Assembly (NCBI GenBank): GCA_001986395.2
Contig: MQVO02000031.1
Location: 248,001-312,000 of the forward strand
Origin: Irpex lacteus
Taxonomy: Eukaryota; Basidiomycota; Agaricomycetes; Polyporales; Irpicaceae
DNA length: 64,000 nucleotides
Reading direction: 5' to 3'
The translations under genes and the position numbers were made by a program. This document shows positions 1-13,200 of the stretch, piece by piece. Below the pieces are notes generated by a model. The model searched no databases and was not told the DNA's origin. It saw only the letters and a list, made by a program, of their open reading frames with translations. Numbering within the stretch: the stretch's first letter is position 1; every line of letters starts with the position of its first letter.

Positions 1-1306
1 GAGGATCTCAACATCTGATGAGACTTGCTTGACTAACTGCTCCTCACTAGGGAGTGTCTTCAGTCTCAGCAAACAGCTGTTGTACAGCTTTGCAAAGCGG
101 GCATACCATAGCTTAGAGGAGAAGCAGGAGTAGGCTATGATCCTCAATGTTCGCCATAGCTTGACATAGAAAGAGGACATCATAGCCCACCACACTTGCC
201 ATTGGCAGCACTGAGAAAAGCTGATGACAAGTATAACCATGACAGCTTTACCAACACTCTGGCGGAAAGTTTTCCACATTGCACCTATTGCTGATAGAGA
301 CAACTTCACTAGTGCATGGGCAGCTTGGCAGAGCCTATGCCAGTAGACAGTGAAGAAAGGCTTGCTTGGAGAGACATGTGTTGGGATATCTGAGATATTC
401 CTGTCATTGTCTTCATTCTCACTGTCTACATTGGGTATCTCTATAAGCTGAAGGTGTCCAGCAAGAGAAGACAGTTTATGATGGAGATGTGCTATGCCAG
501 TCTTGAGAAGAGTGGTGCGATAAGGGCAGCGGGGAAGGAAGATGGGAAGAGCTGTAGCACCAAAGATGAACATGGCCCAGCCAATCACAAGCGGGAGGGT
601 TGTATATCCCACACTCTCATGCACAGATGCCGTGAAGTAGCACAGGCCAACAAAGAAGAGACCAAGGGACAGCTGTAGCAAGAGGGGAAGACATGCAACA
701 ATCTCATACACCATCCATGCTCGTAGCTGAGGCTCACGAAAGTGGCGAATGCGGAGACGAGCCTGAGGAGAGGGGACATTGACAGCAAGGAACTCCCGCA
801 GCCACTGCTTGACCAGCATCCCAAAGGAGGCAGTCATAAGGCTCAGAATGAGGCTGGAGAACCAGAGGATATTCACTCTGATATCCTCTGGAGAGGCTTG
901 GAAGGGAGGAGGCATGGGAGGAGAGATGGTGGTGGCAATCAGCCTGCCATCTGTGAAGTTGTAGCTCATGGTTTGGTTGCCAATGCGCTCAAGCTGATAG
1001 GCCATCATGGCAGTGGGGGAGGGTTGGAGGTTGGGATAGGCAGCGACCAGGAATGCAGACAGGACAGCAGAGAACAGACCAGCCTAGAGGCACAAGTGGT
1101 CAGTGAAAAAATGCGGCGCGAGGCGGAGATGTACTCACGAAGACTAGGAGGGTATCCACGTCATCCTTGCAGCTTTGGACCTTTTCTTCGTCAAACTCGC
1201 GGACATCCTTTGACATCGCAGCCCATCCGGTGGACTGGCCTGGGTAGGACGTGACCCTCACATCACGGACAGCCTCCGCACCAGGAGGGGTCTGATCTGA
1301 GGGCAT
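1..1306 (-). CDS. DUF6535 membrane protein, unit 1 (3' part beyond window)
   Basis: Five-prime part of a DUF6535-family gene running off the left edge. Exon 1 is 1139-1306 (56 codons, begins MPSDQTPPGAEAV) and ends with LLVF before a GTGAGT donor. Intron 1 is 1084-1138. Exon 2 starts at 1083 (AGLFSAVLSAF) and stays open for exactly 361 codons to base 1, ending DVEIL. The block spanning the junction, LLVF/AGLFSAVL, is the family hallmark. Four hydrophobic helices follow in the same places as in the complete copies. The central variable segment (THVSPSKPFF, then FAKLYNS) is closest to the unit 5 copy. Exons 3-6 lie outside. The function of DUF6535 is unknown; an integral membrane location is inferred from the helices. 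Confidence 0.9.
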
Positions 1307-1309
1307 CCT

Positions 1310-1600
1310 CGGCTCTCAAGAACAAACACACAATCGGCTTAGTGCGTAGAATCGGCTCACGCGTGCACGGTCGGCTCAGTAGCACGCAATCGGCTCAGAA
1401 GGCGCACACTCGGCTCAGTGTGCGAATTCGGCTCAAGTCCCAGTCGGCTCAGGGAAGGGAATCCAAGTCGGCGCAAAAGGGGGAGACTCCTGGTATCGGC
1501 TCTACGTCCAGGGTCCACGGCGTCGGCTCTAATCCACGAACGAACACGCCGCTCTGTCGGCTCTACAGCGAGGAACGCAACCTTCGGCTCAGGCGGGGAC
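1310..1600 (-). repeat. TCGGCTCA octamer array 5' of DUF6535 gene, unit 1
   Basis: About a dozen copies of TCGGCTCA and one-base variants (TCGGCTCT) are spaced mostly 15-35 bp apart, beginning four bases before the DUF6535 start codon and fading near 1,600. On the gene's strand the motif is TGAGCCGA. Spacers share little with one another within the array but are conserved between units. Confidence 0.8.
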
Positions 1601-1699
1601 AGGAACTCAACTCCTACGGACTCTGCACCAAGGGAAGGAATAGCGCAGTTCACGCTCGCGATGGGGACTGCAGAAAGTGTCAGCAAGTCATCGCGCGTC

Positions 1700-1965
1700 C
1701 ACTAACACTCGAGGGCACTCACCAAACGGTCGGCGCTAACAATCGCTCGAGGTCGTACGAAGATAGACGACGGCACGGTAGGTAACGAACTCTCGAGTTG
1801 AAAACGATGGGGTGCGACGGGTTGATCAATGGGTAAGGCTTGCTGGCGAGGGCGATGGGTAGCTCGTCGAGCTTGGTATGGTGGTGGTTGCGGTTGAAGA
1901 GACGGTGGGAGACGACATGCCACACCTACGCCGCATGCCTGTCACTTCCAGGTTTCGGCGCTTAT
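1700..1965 (-). promoter_or_regulatory. DUF6535 leader/promoter block, unit 1
   Basis: Conserved block about 400-650 bp upstream of the start codon in all five units. It contains a GTGAGTG donor-like site on the minus strand (plus strand CACTCAC near 1,720) and the GGTGGTGGTTGCGG core near 1,878. Small indels between units break every reading frame, so I read it as promoter plus non-coding leader exon, with a possible leader intron that would span the octamer array. The transcript structure is inferred. Confidence 0.45.
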
Positions 1966-4367
1966 GGTCAGCCCACATCGGCCCGCTGCCTCATTGAAGA
2001 AGTGTGCGGCGGGCTGGATATGCGATAGAGGATGTATACGGTCTCACAGTATACAAATAATCAGGTCGACTATCAAGCAGGCCGTTGTACTGTTACGGAT
2101 TCGAGCTCAAACTCTGCAGTATCACGCAACATAACACCAGAAAATTAACGTCGTTCGATGACCCAAGTCTGGAACACCCTCGTATTCAATGACACCGTTC
2201 CTGCAGACAAGCGGTTGATAAAATAGAAATATCGAGTTGCACAAATAACACAGCATGGGGCGGACTCAAGGCAGATAGCGAGTGAGTCAGAGGCACAAGC
2301 GATCCACGACATCGTGAATACTCGAGTCATGTGTGAACCCTTGTATTGCGTTCGATACGTGTCGTGTTGGCGTTCGTAAATCTAAGAGCCTGAGCCAAGC
2401 CGTCCCACTCGAAACGCTGAGGGTTCGAGCTCTATGTGCCTGCGTCACTTCCCGGGAGAGCTTTCAGGGCCTATATCGGATTCCTTGGAACGTATTCTTG
2501 CCGTAGATTCAGAAGGCCACGAGGAGAGACAAGACGTATGGACATATCACGCGTGACCGTATGCAAAATTTGGTACTAGGCGACGAATGGCCAGGCCGCG
2601 CTACGGCGCAGTACGCACAACATCGCGCGTCGGAGAACTCGAGGCTGTCCAACACCGTTTGATCGTGGGTTGAAGTTCAACACAAAGCGTTGTCGGATAG
2701 GGACCTGAACTCGTAGCGGAGAAGCGGTTCACGAGCACAGGCTTCACGAGCGATCGTAGGGGGCTGATTCGACGTTGTATGCGTCTCGAGAGTGTTTCGC
2801 ATCTGATGTTGTCGGGTTGGCAAGGTGAGAACGTCCCTCAGCTTATGGGGATCGCGGGCGTGAGTGACAACGTCAATTGTGAGACGAGTCAAACTCACTT
2901 AGCTCACAAGACCTGGGTCTAGTCTTCGACCGATACCCAAGACCAACGATATACATCGTCGACGTCACGAAGTAGAAGGACCTAGGTACTAGCAGCTACC
3001 TGGACACCGCTGATCGATCGCAAGGAGGACTGCAATATGCATTAGCCACCAAGCGTAAGAAACCGGACGACTCGCAGCCTACGGCAGACAGCAGCAAGGG
3101 AGTCATTGCGTTCAGGCAGTCTAGAAGCTCTCTGCGTAGGCGGTTCAGAGGTAAAGCAGCCAGTCCCGCTTTCACAGGCATCGTCGTAGCTTTCTGACAC
3201 AAGAAAATTAGCGGGAAGACGGGAGTCAGGAGGTAACATGCTACTCACTTGAGATACCAAACTCGTGCCCGCGGCCCATCCCTCTCACCGATGCCCTCCG
3301 CTGCGCGTAATCATCTCTCACACACCGCACCATGCCCCGCAAAGTTAGTCTTCCTAGTACCAAGATCTCGTTGCGCCATGACCTGTCCTTGCGTGTTCAA
3401 AATAGGCCCCTCGATGGCACGCCAGTCCCTAGGATTCTACGACACTTAAATGGCTCGTTCGAGCTGTTCGAATTGACTGTGGAGCATGGATAGTGAGGAT
3501 GAGGACATCATACGTGGAGGAGAGCCGGTCCTGAATAATCAGCAGCTATCAGGGATGAGACCGATAAGGCTGCGTAGAGACAGAAGCGTAGGGTAGGGGG
3601 GAGCAGGACATCGGCGTAGTTGATTACGGTTTCGTCGCCTCATGAATGGCGAGAGGAAGGCGAGGCCCAAAACCTCGAGAGTTTGAGGACAACCGTTGTA
3701 AAACAAGGTGTGTGACGGTGAGAACAGTGCAAGTGGCTGATGCACGTTGGCCGACCACAGCGTAGTAAAGGGTGGACACTTTGGATAAGCAGGAGAGAGA
3801 CGGTGAGTATCTTGGAAGTCGACAACTTCAAAATGCTACGTACGTTTGGCCCTCAATATTCAATGACCCCATCTCCCCTCCCAAACGGTACAATATCCTC
3901 GCCAGCGTCCTGCAAGAGCGTTCAAGGATCATGGCATATAAGAGCGGTATCAGAACTGAATTTACGACGACGCGAAGACATGGCGCCATAACTTGTGCCG
4001 AACGAATGACTTACCGGAAGTATAACTGCGTGTGATACCATCTCGTCCTCAGAATCGAGGGGCGAGCATCTACTGAACACATCGATTAAATCGTAAGACG
4101 GACTCTAGTCGACAAGCAGACCACGTACCGCATCACAGACTCCGATGACTAGCACGGCTCATCTACAGTACTTGTCACATTTCCCTGGAGGCGTTACGAA
4201 GAAGGCCGAGTCGTGGGTTAACGGAGAGTTGGTTGTAGTGAGGTCCAGAAATGCTTGTCCGTCCTGCGTATGAGAATCATTGGTGGTCAGTGTCGGAGTC
4301 ACGGACTCGGATGTCTCGCCAACGAGAGGCGGTTCTCGCGAGGGATAGGGAGCAGAGCACAAGTGGT
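1966..4367. other. Module X, unit 1 (unrecognised, probably decayed minus-strand gene)
   Basis: No convincing open gene. Parts correspond to module X of units 3 and 5: about 3,000-3,800 aligns with 33,000-34,100, and about 4,000-4,140 is the degraded equivalent of the hydrophobic exon at 34,300-34,518, here with an in-frame stop. The module lies between the DUF6535 leader and the next GGTGGTGG/TGACGTCA element, at the same spacing (about 2.5 kb) as in unit 4. Confidence 0.35.
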
Positions 4368-4431
4368 GGTGGTTGCGGTGATAGAGCATCGGTATCGGGC
4401 GCTCATATGCGATATCTCTGACATGACGTCA
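4366..4431 (-). promoter_or_regulatory. GGTGGTGG core plus TGACGTCA palindrome, unit 1 module X
   Basis: GGTGGTGGTTGCGGTGATAG is followed by GCGCTCAT and, at 4424-4431, the perfect CRE-type palindrome TGACGTCA. The same order and spacing recur at 17,215, 34,668 and 60,915. In the minus direction the palindrome lies about 40-60 bp upstream of the CCACC-rich core, as expected for an activator site upstream of a transcription start. Confidence 0.4.
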
Positions 4432-6685
4432 CGTTCTCGCGTGTAATTGTCGCGGTAGTAGTTGCCAGCACGGTCTCACGCAATGTGTGAACATGTGAAC
4501 GTTTGAACACCGACCGTCGTTGACTTTGTCGGTGAGTTGGACCTCGAGCTTCAAGAGCATTTCACGGCCAAAAATACTCTAGTACCTATGACACATAGGG
4601 ACTACAAGGCTCGGCAATCCGTAGTACAATAAACCGGTGTCCTTGACCTTGGTCCTTCGTCTCTTCGTGCGCAGACGGATCGTGGTCATTCATGTCAAGC
4701 GAAGCGTTGTATACACGAAGGCTGCATACGGCCGGTGCCCTGTGGTCCCGAGTGTTCTCACCGGTGTCGCCCATTCACACGCGCGTGATTCAAAAATCGA
4801 GTAAGACAAGTGATGCGAGCCCAAAAAGTTAGCCACTAATACTGTCTATCTGATGTGGTGACTTGCGGTACGGAGAATCCTGCCACTAGGTGCTCAGTTT
4901 GACGAGAGGTCGCAGGGTGAGGAGGCCGGGATCGCATGGCTAGACTGAGCTGGCTTATGAAGGTGTACGCGCGGCGAGGACTCGCTAAGTCCACCGAGGA
5001 GACACCGCAGTGATACGCCAAAGGCTGCGAGCACAATAGGAATGAGGAGTTCTGGGAAAACTTCAAACATTGTGGTGGTCGGAAGAGCCTAATAAATGTA
5101 CAAGGAGAGACGACGTTCTGTTCATCGATGGTCGTAGAAGAGGGTGATGGGATACGACGACCCTTCGAGAACCATACATAGCTCAAGAACGGAGAGACTT
5201 GATATTTGAGGCCATCCAAGAGCACCCTAGAGCAACCCGTAGAGAGTGATACCGAAGAATCGACCGTCATATGGCTTGAGCTTCGTGTGTTACAGTCCAA
5301 CCTGTTGCGTCGCCACCGTTGTCTAGACACGTAAGGGCGTTATAGTATCTGCCATTACGTTTTGAAGTTGTCGAGTGGGAGCTAATATTACGAGCATATA
5401 GACGGAGAATTGTTACACGGCTGGACTCACCGGGATCAGTAGATCAACGCTCTGATATCCCATCCCTGCCAATGCTCCCTGATCGGTCCATTAGGTCACA
5501 GATAGCAGCGATCCAGAGATCCCTTTGTCCACGCAGTTCATCGTTAAAAGAGATATTACGAATCCGGCGGCCGATTAACACAATGATTCCGTGCAATTAC
5601 GGGCTGACAGAAGGGCAATAGATCGTCGACTGCCATGCCCACGTCATCAAAGCGAGTGGAGGTTCGGGAAGAGTATTTGACAAGGCTTTCGGTGAGTTGG
5701 TACGCTGAGTCATTATAGGGAAGCTTCATATGGGAGGAGTTGGCGGGGTGCGAGTGAGATAGGTGTATGGCGTGAGAGGTAGAGAAAGGCTCACCTAGTA
5801 GACACATCCTCCCGACTACTACCCGTAGCCTACATCAGCATCTCCAGACTACGCTGCATGCTCAAGCTCCGTGGACCGTCCGACCGCGCCGAGTATGTTC
5901 GAAGCGTTCGTCGCGAGTATCGACATGGGTATCTCTGCGCTTCAAGGTAGCACCTTCAAATGCGAGGAAGGGAAGAGGCGTGTGGACGTATCTTGTGTGA
6001 CTACCATCAGCGTGTGAGGTACGATGCCAGTCTTCGTGCCAAGACGAGGTCGTGTGACACGATCGTTTGTGGGACGATGATGACACTGGCAGAAGGTTCG
6101 AATGCGTCGTATCAGTCTCGGCGTGGATGAGAGGCAGTATGAATCGCGTAAGGTGTAAATTAAATGGGGATATGCCTGAGAGTGGATGATGCCCTGTGGC
6201 AACTCGAGTGCGTCCTGTAGGGAGTTGGGACCACAGTGAGCACGAAGAAATGAATGATATGATCAGTCTTTACCCACGTACGCGCTATCGACCCCCAAAG
6301 CTCCACTCTTTACTAGGCATGCGTGAGCAGAGGTCTTCGTAAGTTCTGCAACCGCGTTTCGTGAACTCTTGGGGTGCAAGAGACAGCGCACTAGCAGCCA
6401 CAAGATGAGCAACTCATCGGTGGATAGAAGCCTGAGAGCATATTAGATAGAGGAGTTAACTAACGGATCGACAGGTGCCATGGGCCACGGAATATGAGAC
6501 TCGTAGTAACTCCTCCGGGCGCAGGCAAAGACCAGAGGGCAAAGGCGATGGGATGGAGTTGGCGATCGAGCAGCAGACGTTCGTCCGTTGGTCTCTGGCA
6601 CGATCAGGATCCATCGAACCGGCTGGCCATACAAGCACAATATGCCATCGATGAATGAGATTGTGGGGCAAGCTTCAAGAACGAT
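4432..6685. other. Module Y, unit 1 (unrecognised)
   Basis: Contains minus-strand open stretches (for example 4836-5330) but no gene model I can support. Around 5,420-5,530 the minus strand carries an exon-like piece (WIAAICDLMDRSGS) followed by a GTGAGT donor. Its equivalents in unit 3 (35,700-35,800) and unit 4 (45,880-46,010) keep the pattern W-I-A-x-I-x-x-x-(I/M)-(D/E)-R-S, a hint of former or present coding. Confidence 0.3.
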
Positions 6686-6765
6686 CACTGGTGGGCGGTG
6701 GTCGTGATCGTTGTCTTCGATGTGAAAGCGCTCAGACTGAGCTCGAGAGAGCTGCGCTGACGTCA
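6686..6765 (-). promoter_or_regulatory. GGTGG core plus TGACGTCA palindrome, unit 1 module Y
   Basis: GGTGGGCGGTGGTCGTG is followed by GTGAAAGCGCTCAGA and TGACGTCA at 6758-6765. Unit 5 has the same element at 62,630-62,701 with one palindrome mismatch. The layout matches the module X elements. Confidence 0.4.
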
Positions 6766-8425
6766 CGGTCATATCTCTCGCGTCTCGATGCTTTCAAAAG
6801 CTGCTCGAGCTTTGAGTTATTGTAACGTGTACAACAGTTGTGTTCGCCACGGGCTACAATGTTTAGCGATCTCTGGAGGATTTCGACGCCCTAGGGCCCA
6901 GCGTCGAATCGAACGAAGCTAATTCTATCCATTGAGCCTCTAAGCGGATTAGAGTGACGGCATTAAGGGGAGATCGTCCGGGATCGACGCAACGACCAGT
7001 CCACCACGCCGAGATGACAGTGCGATACTGCTCAGAGTGGACAATGTGAGCGACAAGGTATCGGATAAACGGAGGCATACTCACCTGCGTTCCCTCATTC
7101 TAGCAACTGCGCATCCACCGTACCGTACCGAACCACGCACCCAGCCGGAAGAGCCGTCGGGTATCTCGAGTGTAGCGCGGGATCCCGAGGCCCACCGCTA
7201 AATACAGGTTTAAAATTGAGGGCGAGGTCGGCAGGCGCGTCATAGATAGCGAGCAAGTAGAGTGAGGTGAGGTGGTTGTGTGAAGGACGGAGAGCATCAT
7301 ACAAGCGACCCCGCGACCATATGAGGCAGTGATCCACCAATATATGGTACCCCGCGAAGAGCAGCGAGTACTGTCGTTCACGCGGTCCTTGAGTGTGCGG
7401 TATCCAGAAATAGTGTCTTCCGCCCTTATAGTTCTTGTAAGCAAGGCAACGTTCTTCCGTATGGTAGAGCTTGATGTCGGCTTTTGGAGATGAACTACTC
7501 GTGAGCGGAGCACACCTGTTTAAAATTTAACGTCATACTCACGGGATCGCAGGAACGAATCTGCTGTAATAAATCTCACTGTTGAGCAGTGAAACCGCCC
7601 TCATTGAACGGTATTCTCCTTCCTAGGCTTTCGACACGGCGAGCATAGTGAGAGCACGCTGAGTCTTGATTGGATGCGACGGGGATTACATAGTCGAAGC
7701 CTGGAGAGTAAAGAACCTCATGGGAGCGACACCTTTGACGGCCGGCTTCGCGAAGGCGGAGGCCTTGCCTGCATGTCCATGTTTTCTTGTATCAACCGAA
7801 AAGTGGCAGCGCCTATTCAGTAGACGAAGGTTCAGTACTAGTAGCCATGAGCAACGTCGCCATAAACGCACCAGAATACGGACAGGCCTCGTAACACCCG
7901 CCAATTCCAGTACATACACAGCAGTGTTCTTCTGCTAACCGAGGGGTTGAAGAGCCCTCTACAACTGCCGTGCGATCGAGAAAGGTCACAGGGTGCACAC
8001 CGGAGTAAACGGAGACTCGGGCAGCCCTAGAATAGGGTGGATGCCGTCTAGTCCACGCCGTTCGGTGCGGAATGAACAGGGGGCAGCGTCGATGACGAGC
8101 TCGCCATCTCGTTCCGCTGCAGAGGATCAACGAGAAAAGAGGCCGTATGGTCTTCTATTGACACTTGACGATTGCCCAACACTCTATCGAGACGAAGAAG
8201 CAGCTGTTAGGTCCCGTCATCAATCGAGAAGAACGAGCAGACCTAATGGACTCACCAAGAACGCGTGGGGCACGCCTACCATGAAGACGAGGTCGTGGGG
8301 CGAACTGCTGATATTAGAGGAGCCGTCAGTCTATGGTCAACACATCGTGATCATGCTACTCACATACCATCACTCATGTGCATAACAGTCTTGTTGTTTC
8401 CTCAGACGTGGGTCGTAGTCCATGA
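6766..8425. other. Module Z, unit 1 (unrecognised)
   Basis: Minus-strand open stretches (7100-7513, 7813-8130) contain exon-like blocks ending in GTGAGT-type donors, for example at 7,080 and 7,545. Equivalents are at 36,400-38,800, 48,540-51,290 and 62,800-64,000. No protein family recognised and no complete frame. Confidence 0.3.
7525..7652. repeat. 128-bp block identical to 49241-49368
   Basis: By eye every base from ATTTAACGTCATACTCACGG to GAGCATAGTGAG is identical to unit 4, while both flanks diverge within a few bases. The minus strand has a GTGAGT donor inside the block. Units 3 and 5 carry only diverged versions (37,090-37,220; 63,495-63,600). Confidence 0.85.
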
Positions 8426-10060
8426 AGCCGTGGTGATGGTGGATGAGAGAGCACGTCGGAGTCCGGACCGAGCGTTCACTGGCATCCATCACCGCGACGG
8501 ACGCGCTTCTCTGCTTGCCACCATCGACCACTGCACTCACTACTCTCTCTCCTGCAATCGCGTGTTTGCTATGGACCGATCCAATCGAACGGGGATGCAT
8601 GGGCGAGGTCGGAGAGCGTTCTCAACGTACGCGAGCTGACTGACGGGATCGTCGTACGTCCATCTCATTCATTAGGCGTAAATTCGACTCGAACGCTGAT
8701 ATCGACATAAGACCGTTACGCGCAGCTGGGCTGGTTTATTGGGGGGAGAACTCGCATGTACGGCATACATTCGTACTCGTTGTCTGTGGCAATCCACAAA
8801 AGCTCGACAGCTGTTCGCGACTCCGTCTGGCTTAGCCTCGTTCCCTTCTCCCTCCCAGCACTTTCCATCAAGATGGTTGCAAGCACATGACACAGAGGAT
8901 ATGCGAAAGGGTGGATGACACATACCAGAGCCTGAGGCTTGTAGCAGGGAATAACGCGGTACGTTCCTCGATCTTATTGCGCTTGACGTCGACACTGACT
9001 TTGTTGCCTGTCTCTCATCAGCAACCTTCGCATCCCTGGAATATTCACGCAGAGCACGCATACCGTCCCGTTCACTCAGATCCCATTGAGTCCTGCGCCT
9101 CACGAGTCTCGTAGTCGACACATCGACAATCTCAACGCGGTCATTGCAGTTCAAGGGTCCAGTGTCGAAGCGTCACAACACTTCGAGAACCCGTCGGTCG
9201 TACCCCCTCACCGAGAGCCCTCGACAAAGACGGCTATCGTGGCAGCGAATTCAGTCGTGGTGTACTCGGTCGTTGCAGCTCACTCGGGCGGTGCAGAGAG
9301 AGAAGACAGGCTTGAATGCCGGTACATTCCACAATGCATGTCTACTAGTCTTATTGATGTGCGGCTGATCTCGAACGTTGAATCCTGGTCGCGCTGTACG
9401 CCTCCGCGATGGGTATACCTGCATGAATATTTCGAAGCTTCCCTGCATGAATATTGCGAGCTTCGCGATGTAGTTCGGTACGTCGTCCATCCCACCAATG
9501 TTTCCAGTGAATGCGTGTACGCGTGTGCTCACGCCGACTGACTTTTGTCTTCGTAGAGCGGCCTATTTGACTGCTCGTGATACGCGACACAAGTTTGCCG
9601 ATGTGGACATGGCTCATGACGTTGACGTCGCCGGCATTCTGTGGCGGAGTTTCAGGCTCCAACGGTCTCAACCGAGATACTCACAACCTCACGGCTCTCA
9701 CGAGTCCGCCGAGTCATTGCGAGACTCTAACGCGTCGAACGTGGCAACACATCTCGCTTCCTCATCGTCTTCAGAGTGACCCAAACTCAACAACGATTCC
9801 TGTGCGCCAGCACTGCGTACATTCGAGGGTAGCCTGCCATAGGTGCGACGAGCCAATGCGAGTGCAGTCAAGCTGCTTGCAAGCTTCTTGGAAGACTCTC
9901 GTGCCGCGCGTGTGTTGACGCGAACTCGGTAAAGCATCTCACACATCTCACTTCAATCGCTGCTAATACATATGTGCAGGCATTGGGATGATTTACATGT
10001 AATCTATGTAACTCAGTTTCGTGGATGTACAAGCAGTTCCATAAATAATTAGCAGTGTAC
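8426..10060. other. Right-end module W, unit 1 (possible plus-strand coding)
   Basis: Starts with a GGTGATGGTGGATGAGAGAG element followed by GTCCGGAC. The plus strand is open at 9086-9541 (151 residues) and matches unit 4 in frame in two stretches: SSVEASQHFEN versus SSVEASHLFEN, and SNVESWSRCTPPR versus SNVEAWSHCMPPR. No family recognised. Splicing would be needed to join the pieces. Confidence 0.3.
9418..9465. repeat. 24-bp tandem duplication
   Basis: Two adjacent copies of CCTGCATGAATATT followed by (T/G)CGA(A)GCTTC. They lie within the module W open frame and keep its phase. Not seen in the unit 4 equivalent. Confidence 0.6.
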
Positions 10061-10201
10061 AAGTACAAAGGTAAAACCAAATATGAAATCAGATATCAGG
10101 TAAGCAAAGCCATCCACTTTCCAAAACACTCCTACAATACTGTTCTTGGTGCTCATAATCTTGATCTTCTACTCCATAGACTTCAATACTATCGCTGCTG
10201 C

Positions 10202-13200
10202 CTATTCCCCATCATTCATAGTGACCTCCTCATCTTCCAGAACACTGCCCACCTCATTCTCAGTGGTAGGTCTGTCAGTTGGACACAGTCTCAGATCGGT
10301 TTAAAACATTTTTTAATAAATGAGTGGCTTACCCTTGACCAGATCCTGAACTCTCTCCTGTCTCTGTGTTGTTATTGGGCACCACATGACCCAATGTTGC
10401 AAGTGCATCACTTGCAGCTGTCTTGTTCACATTTGCCTCTTCATTTGGGGCCTGTGAGTGATATTAGAAGGTGTGACTAGTATGTGAAAGATCATTGATC
10501 ACATACATGTGAGATTTCATCCTGAGTATCAACAGGTGAACTTCCTGGTGCATCAGTGCTACTGCTGACACTTGGTGCAACTCCATCTTTGGTCTGAGTG
10601 TGAAGCGCTTCAGCCACATCCTTAACTGCATGGATATTCTGTGAAGGATGAGTTAGTTAAGTAAAATTAAGGGACAAATAAGTGCAAGTTATACCTCTGT
10701 TCCTGTGACCCCTTCAAGTCCCACGCTCCCATCATCTCCAACTGCCAAGCCAACTAACCCCTCTCTAGTGTTATCAATGTCCATAGTCTTGTCATCTGAA
10801 AAGTCCTCCTGTTTGAAGCCACGCACTCCAGTGCCAAGTCTTCTGGAGATGTCTTCCCCCTTGTCATCAGATTGGGCCCCAACATCAGAGGCCTCTGCAC
10901 TTTTGCTTTCTTGTCTTCGTTCCTCTAGCTCTCGGAGACGCCACAGCCTAACATCATCATGTCTGACAATAAGCTTGCCAAGAGTTTCCACAAGATCATC
11001 AGGGAAGATAGAGATATCTCTCTGGAAAGCACCTTTCCAACTCGGATAATAGAAAGATATGTGTGCTTGTTCATAGGGCATGAGACGAAGACAAGTCTTA
11101 GCCAGCTCTACAGATATGCCAGCTTGTTCGTGATCTTCCTGAGCTGATGTGGTGTCTTGAATTTCTCCTCTGCTCTGTCCAGTCCCTTGACTATGAGACA
11201 GTGACTTGATTTGGGAGATGATAGGAACAAACAGTTCCCTGCACTTCTCTACTCCTGCTGTCTTTGCTTGAAGAAGAAGCAGAAGATAGATTATGTGGTA
11301 GCAGAGTTTGAGAGACTGAGTCAAATTTTGTGAACATTTTGAGAGCTGTTCTGTGATGACTGAGAATAGAAGTTCCAAGTCTTGGGGTTCCAGTGGTTCT
11401 GTGAGGTATAGATAAGTTATTCGTAAATCCAATCATTAATCTCAAGAAAGCTTACGAGGAAGGTTGTAAGGAATCTGGACTACATCACGAATCATTTCTT
11501 TGTCATATTCTCTTTTCCAAGCATGATTCCCAGACATCCAACAAGTGATCACCATATTGGCAGACAGCTTGCTCCTCATAGCAAAGGCAATCAGCTGTTG
11601 GAAGCTCTGCTCAGCATCTCCCGACCGGCCATATTTGGTGTGAGTCCGAATCAAACGTGAACTGCAGGCAAGAATATTCTTCAGCCTCTTTTGTGAGTCC
11701 TTGTCTTGGAGGTCAAGATGTTCAGGTGCAGCTATGACAACTGTACATAGATATTCCACACATGCATCTTGAAACTCTTGTGGTGCATCTTCAGGCCAGG
11801 TCCATGAGTTCCAATCAAAGTATTCATGAGGTCTTTGCTGCAGCTTGGCAAGCTCTGACTGGATAGATTCAAAGTCCTTCAGAGTTCGCTTTGGCTTTGC
11901 GAGCTTCCAAATCCTGGTTAAAGCAGTGAGCAGTTTGCTTCCATTTTCCCAAATATTCTTCTTGTCCTTTGAAGTAGTAAGCAGTAGAACATCTTTCAAC
12001 ATGCCATCATCCATCATATCATCAAAGCAGTTCCTGATAGCTGATAGAATGTCTGTAGAGAGCTTAGGTTCATCACTGGCAGCAAAGATTGATAGTACAA
12101 GTGTCAACCCATAGATTGAAACAAGCTTCTGCTGGTCTTCCTGAGTCCTGCCAGTGAAATCAGGTCTAAGGTAATAGCCTTTAATACCACTGATATGGTC
12201 CAGAATGATGTTGGTCACAGCTGTTCGTGCCTGAGGCCTCAAAGAGCCAAGAGGAGCAAAGCCATCAAATGGCCACTCAGGCAAAACCCGCTCAGCTGCT
12301 GAAAGAGTTGACAATCGGTGGGAGAGGATTTCAAAGATGAAGTCCAGAATCTCCTTGTGCTCTGGTTTGGGGTGGATATACAGCAGGGCCTCTCGGAAAG
12401 TTGTCTCAAGCATGTCATCATTGGCTTGGATGGCATCTACAGATTTGAGGATCTCAACATCAAATGAGACATCCTTGACCAGCTGCTCCTCACTGGGAAG
12501 CTTTTGCAGCCTCTCCAGGCTGCTGTTGTACAGCTTAGCCATGTAGACATGCCATTGCTTAAGAGACAATGTTGGAAATGCACTGAGCATGAGTACCCTG
12601 ATATGGTGGAAACCCTTCAGGACAGCATTTGTAATTTGGGAGGGCAAAGATGAAGCATAACCAACTATTGCTTGCACAACTGAGGACAGGATAGACCAAT
12701 ACATCAAGTGAAGAGTTGTGGGCATATTCACAGATGGCAGCTTCAAGGCAAGGGAGCACAGCTTATGATGAAGATGTGCTATGCCAGTCTTGAGAAGAGT
12801 AGTGCGATAAGGACAGTGGGGGAGGAAGATGGGAAGAGCAGTGGCACCAAAGAAGAATAGAGCCCAGCCAATCACAAGGGGGAACGTGGTATGCCCCACA
12901 CTCTCATGCACAGAGGATGTGAAGTAGCACAGTCCAACAAAGAAGAGGCCAAGGGAGAGCTGAAGTAGGAGGGGAAGACATGCTACAATCTCATACACCA
13001 TCCAAGCTCGGAGCTGAGGCTCACGAAAGTGGCGGATGCGGAGACGGGCCTGTGGGGAGGGGACATTGACAGCAAGGAACTCTCGCAGCCACTGCTTGAC
13101 CAGCATCCCAAAGGAGGCAGTCATGAGACTGAGGATGAGGCTGGAGAACCAGAGGACATTCACTCTGATATCCTCGGGAGATGCTTGGAAGGGAGGAGGC

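Noticed and set aside
4159..4389. His-rich frames (NHHH, HHHHG, HDHDH) as metal-binding peptides
   Set aside because: They all come from the GGTGGTGG core read in one frame; flanking frames are not conserved, so the DNA element and not the peptide is the shared feature.
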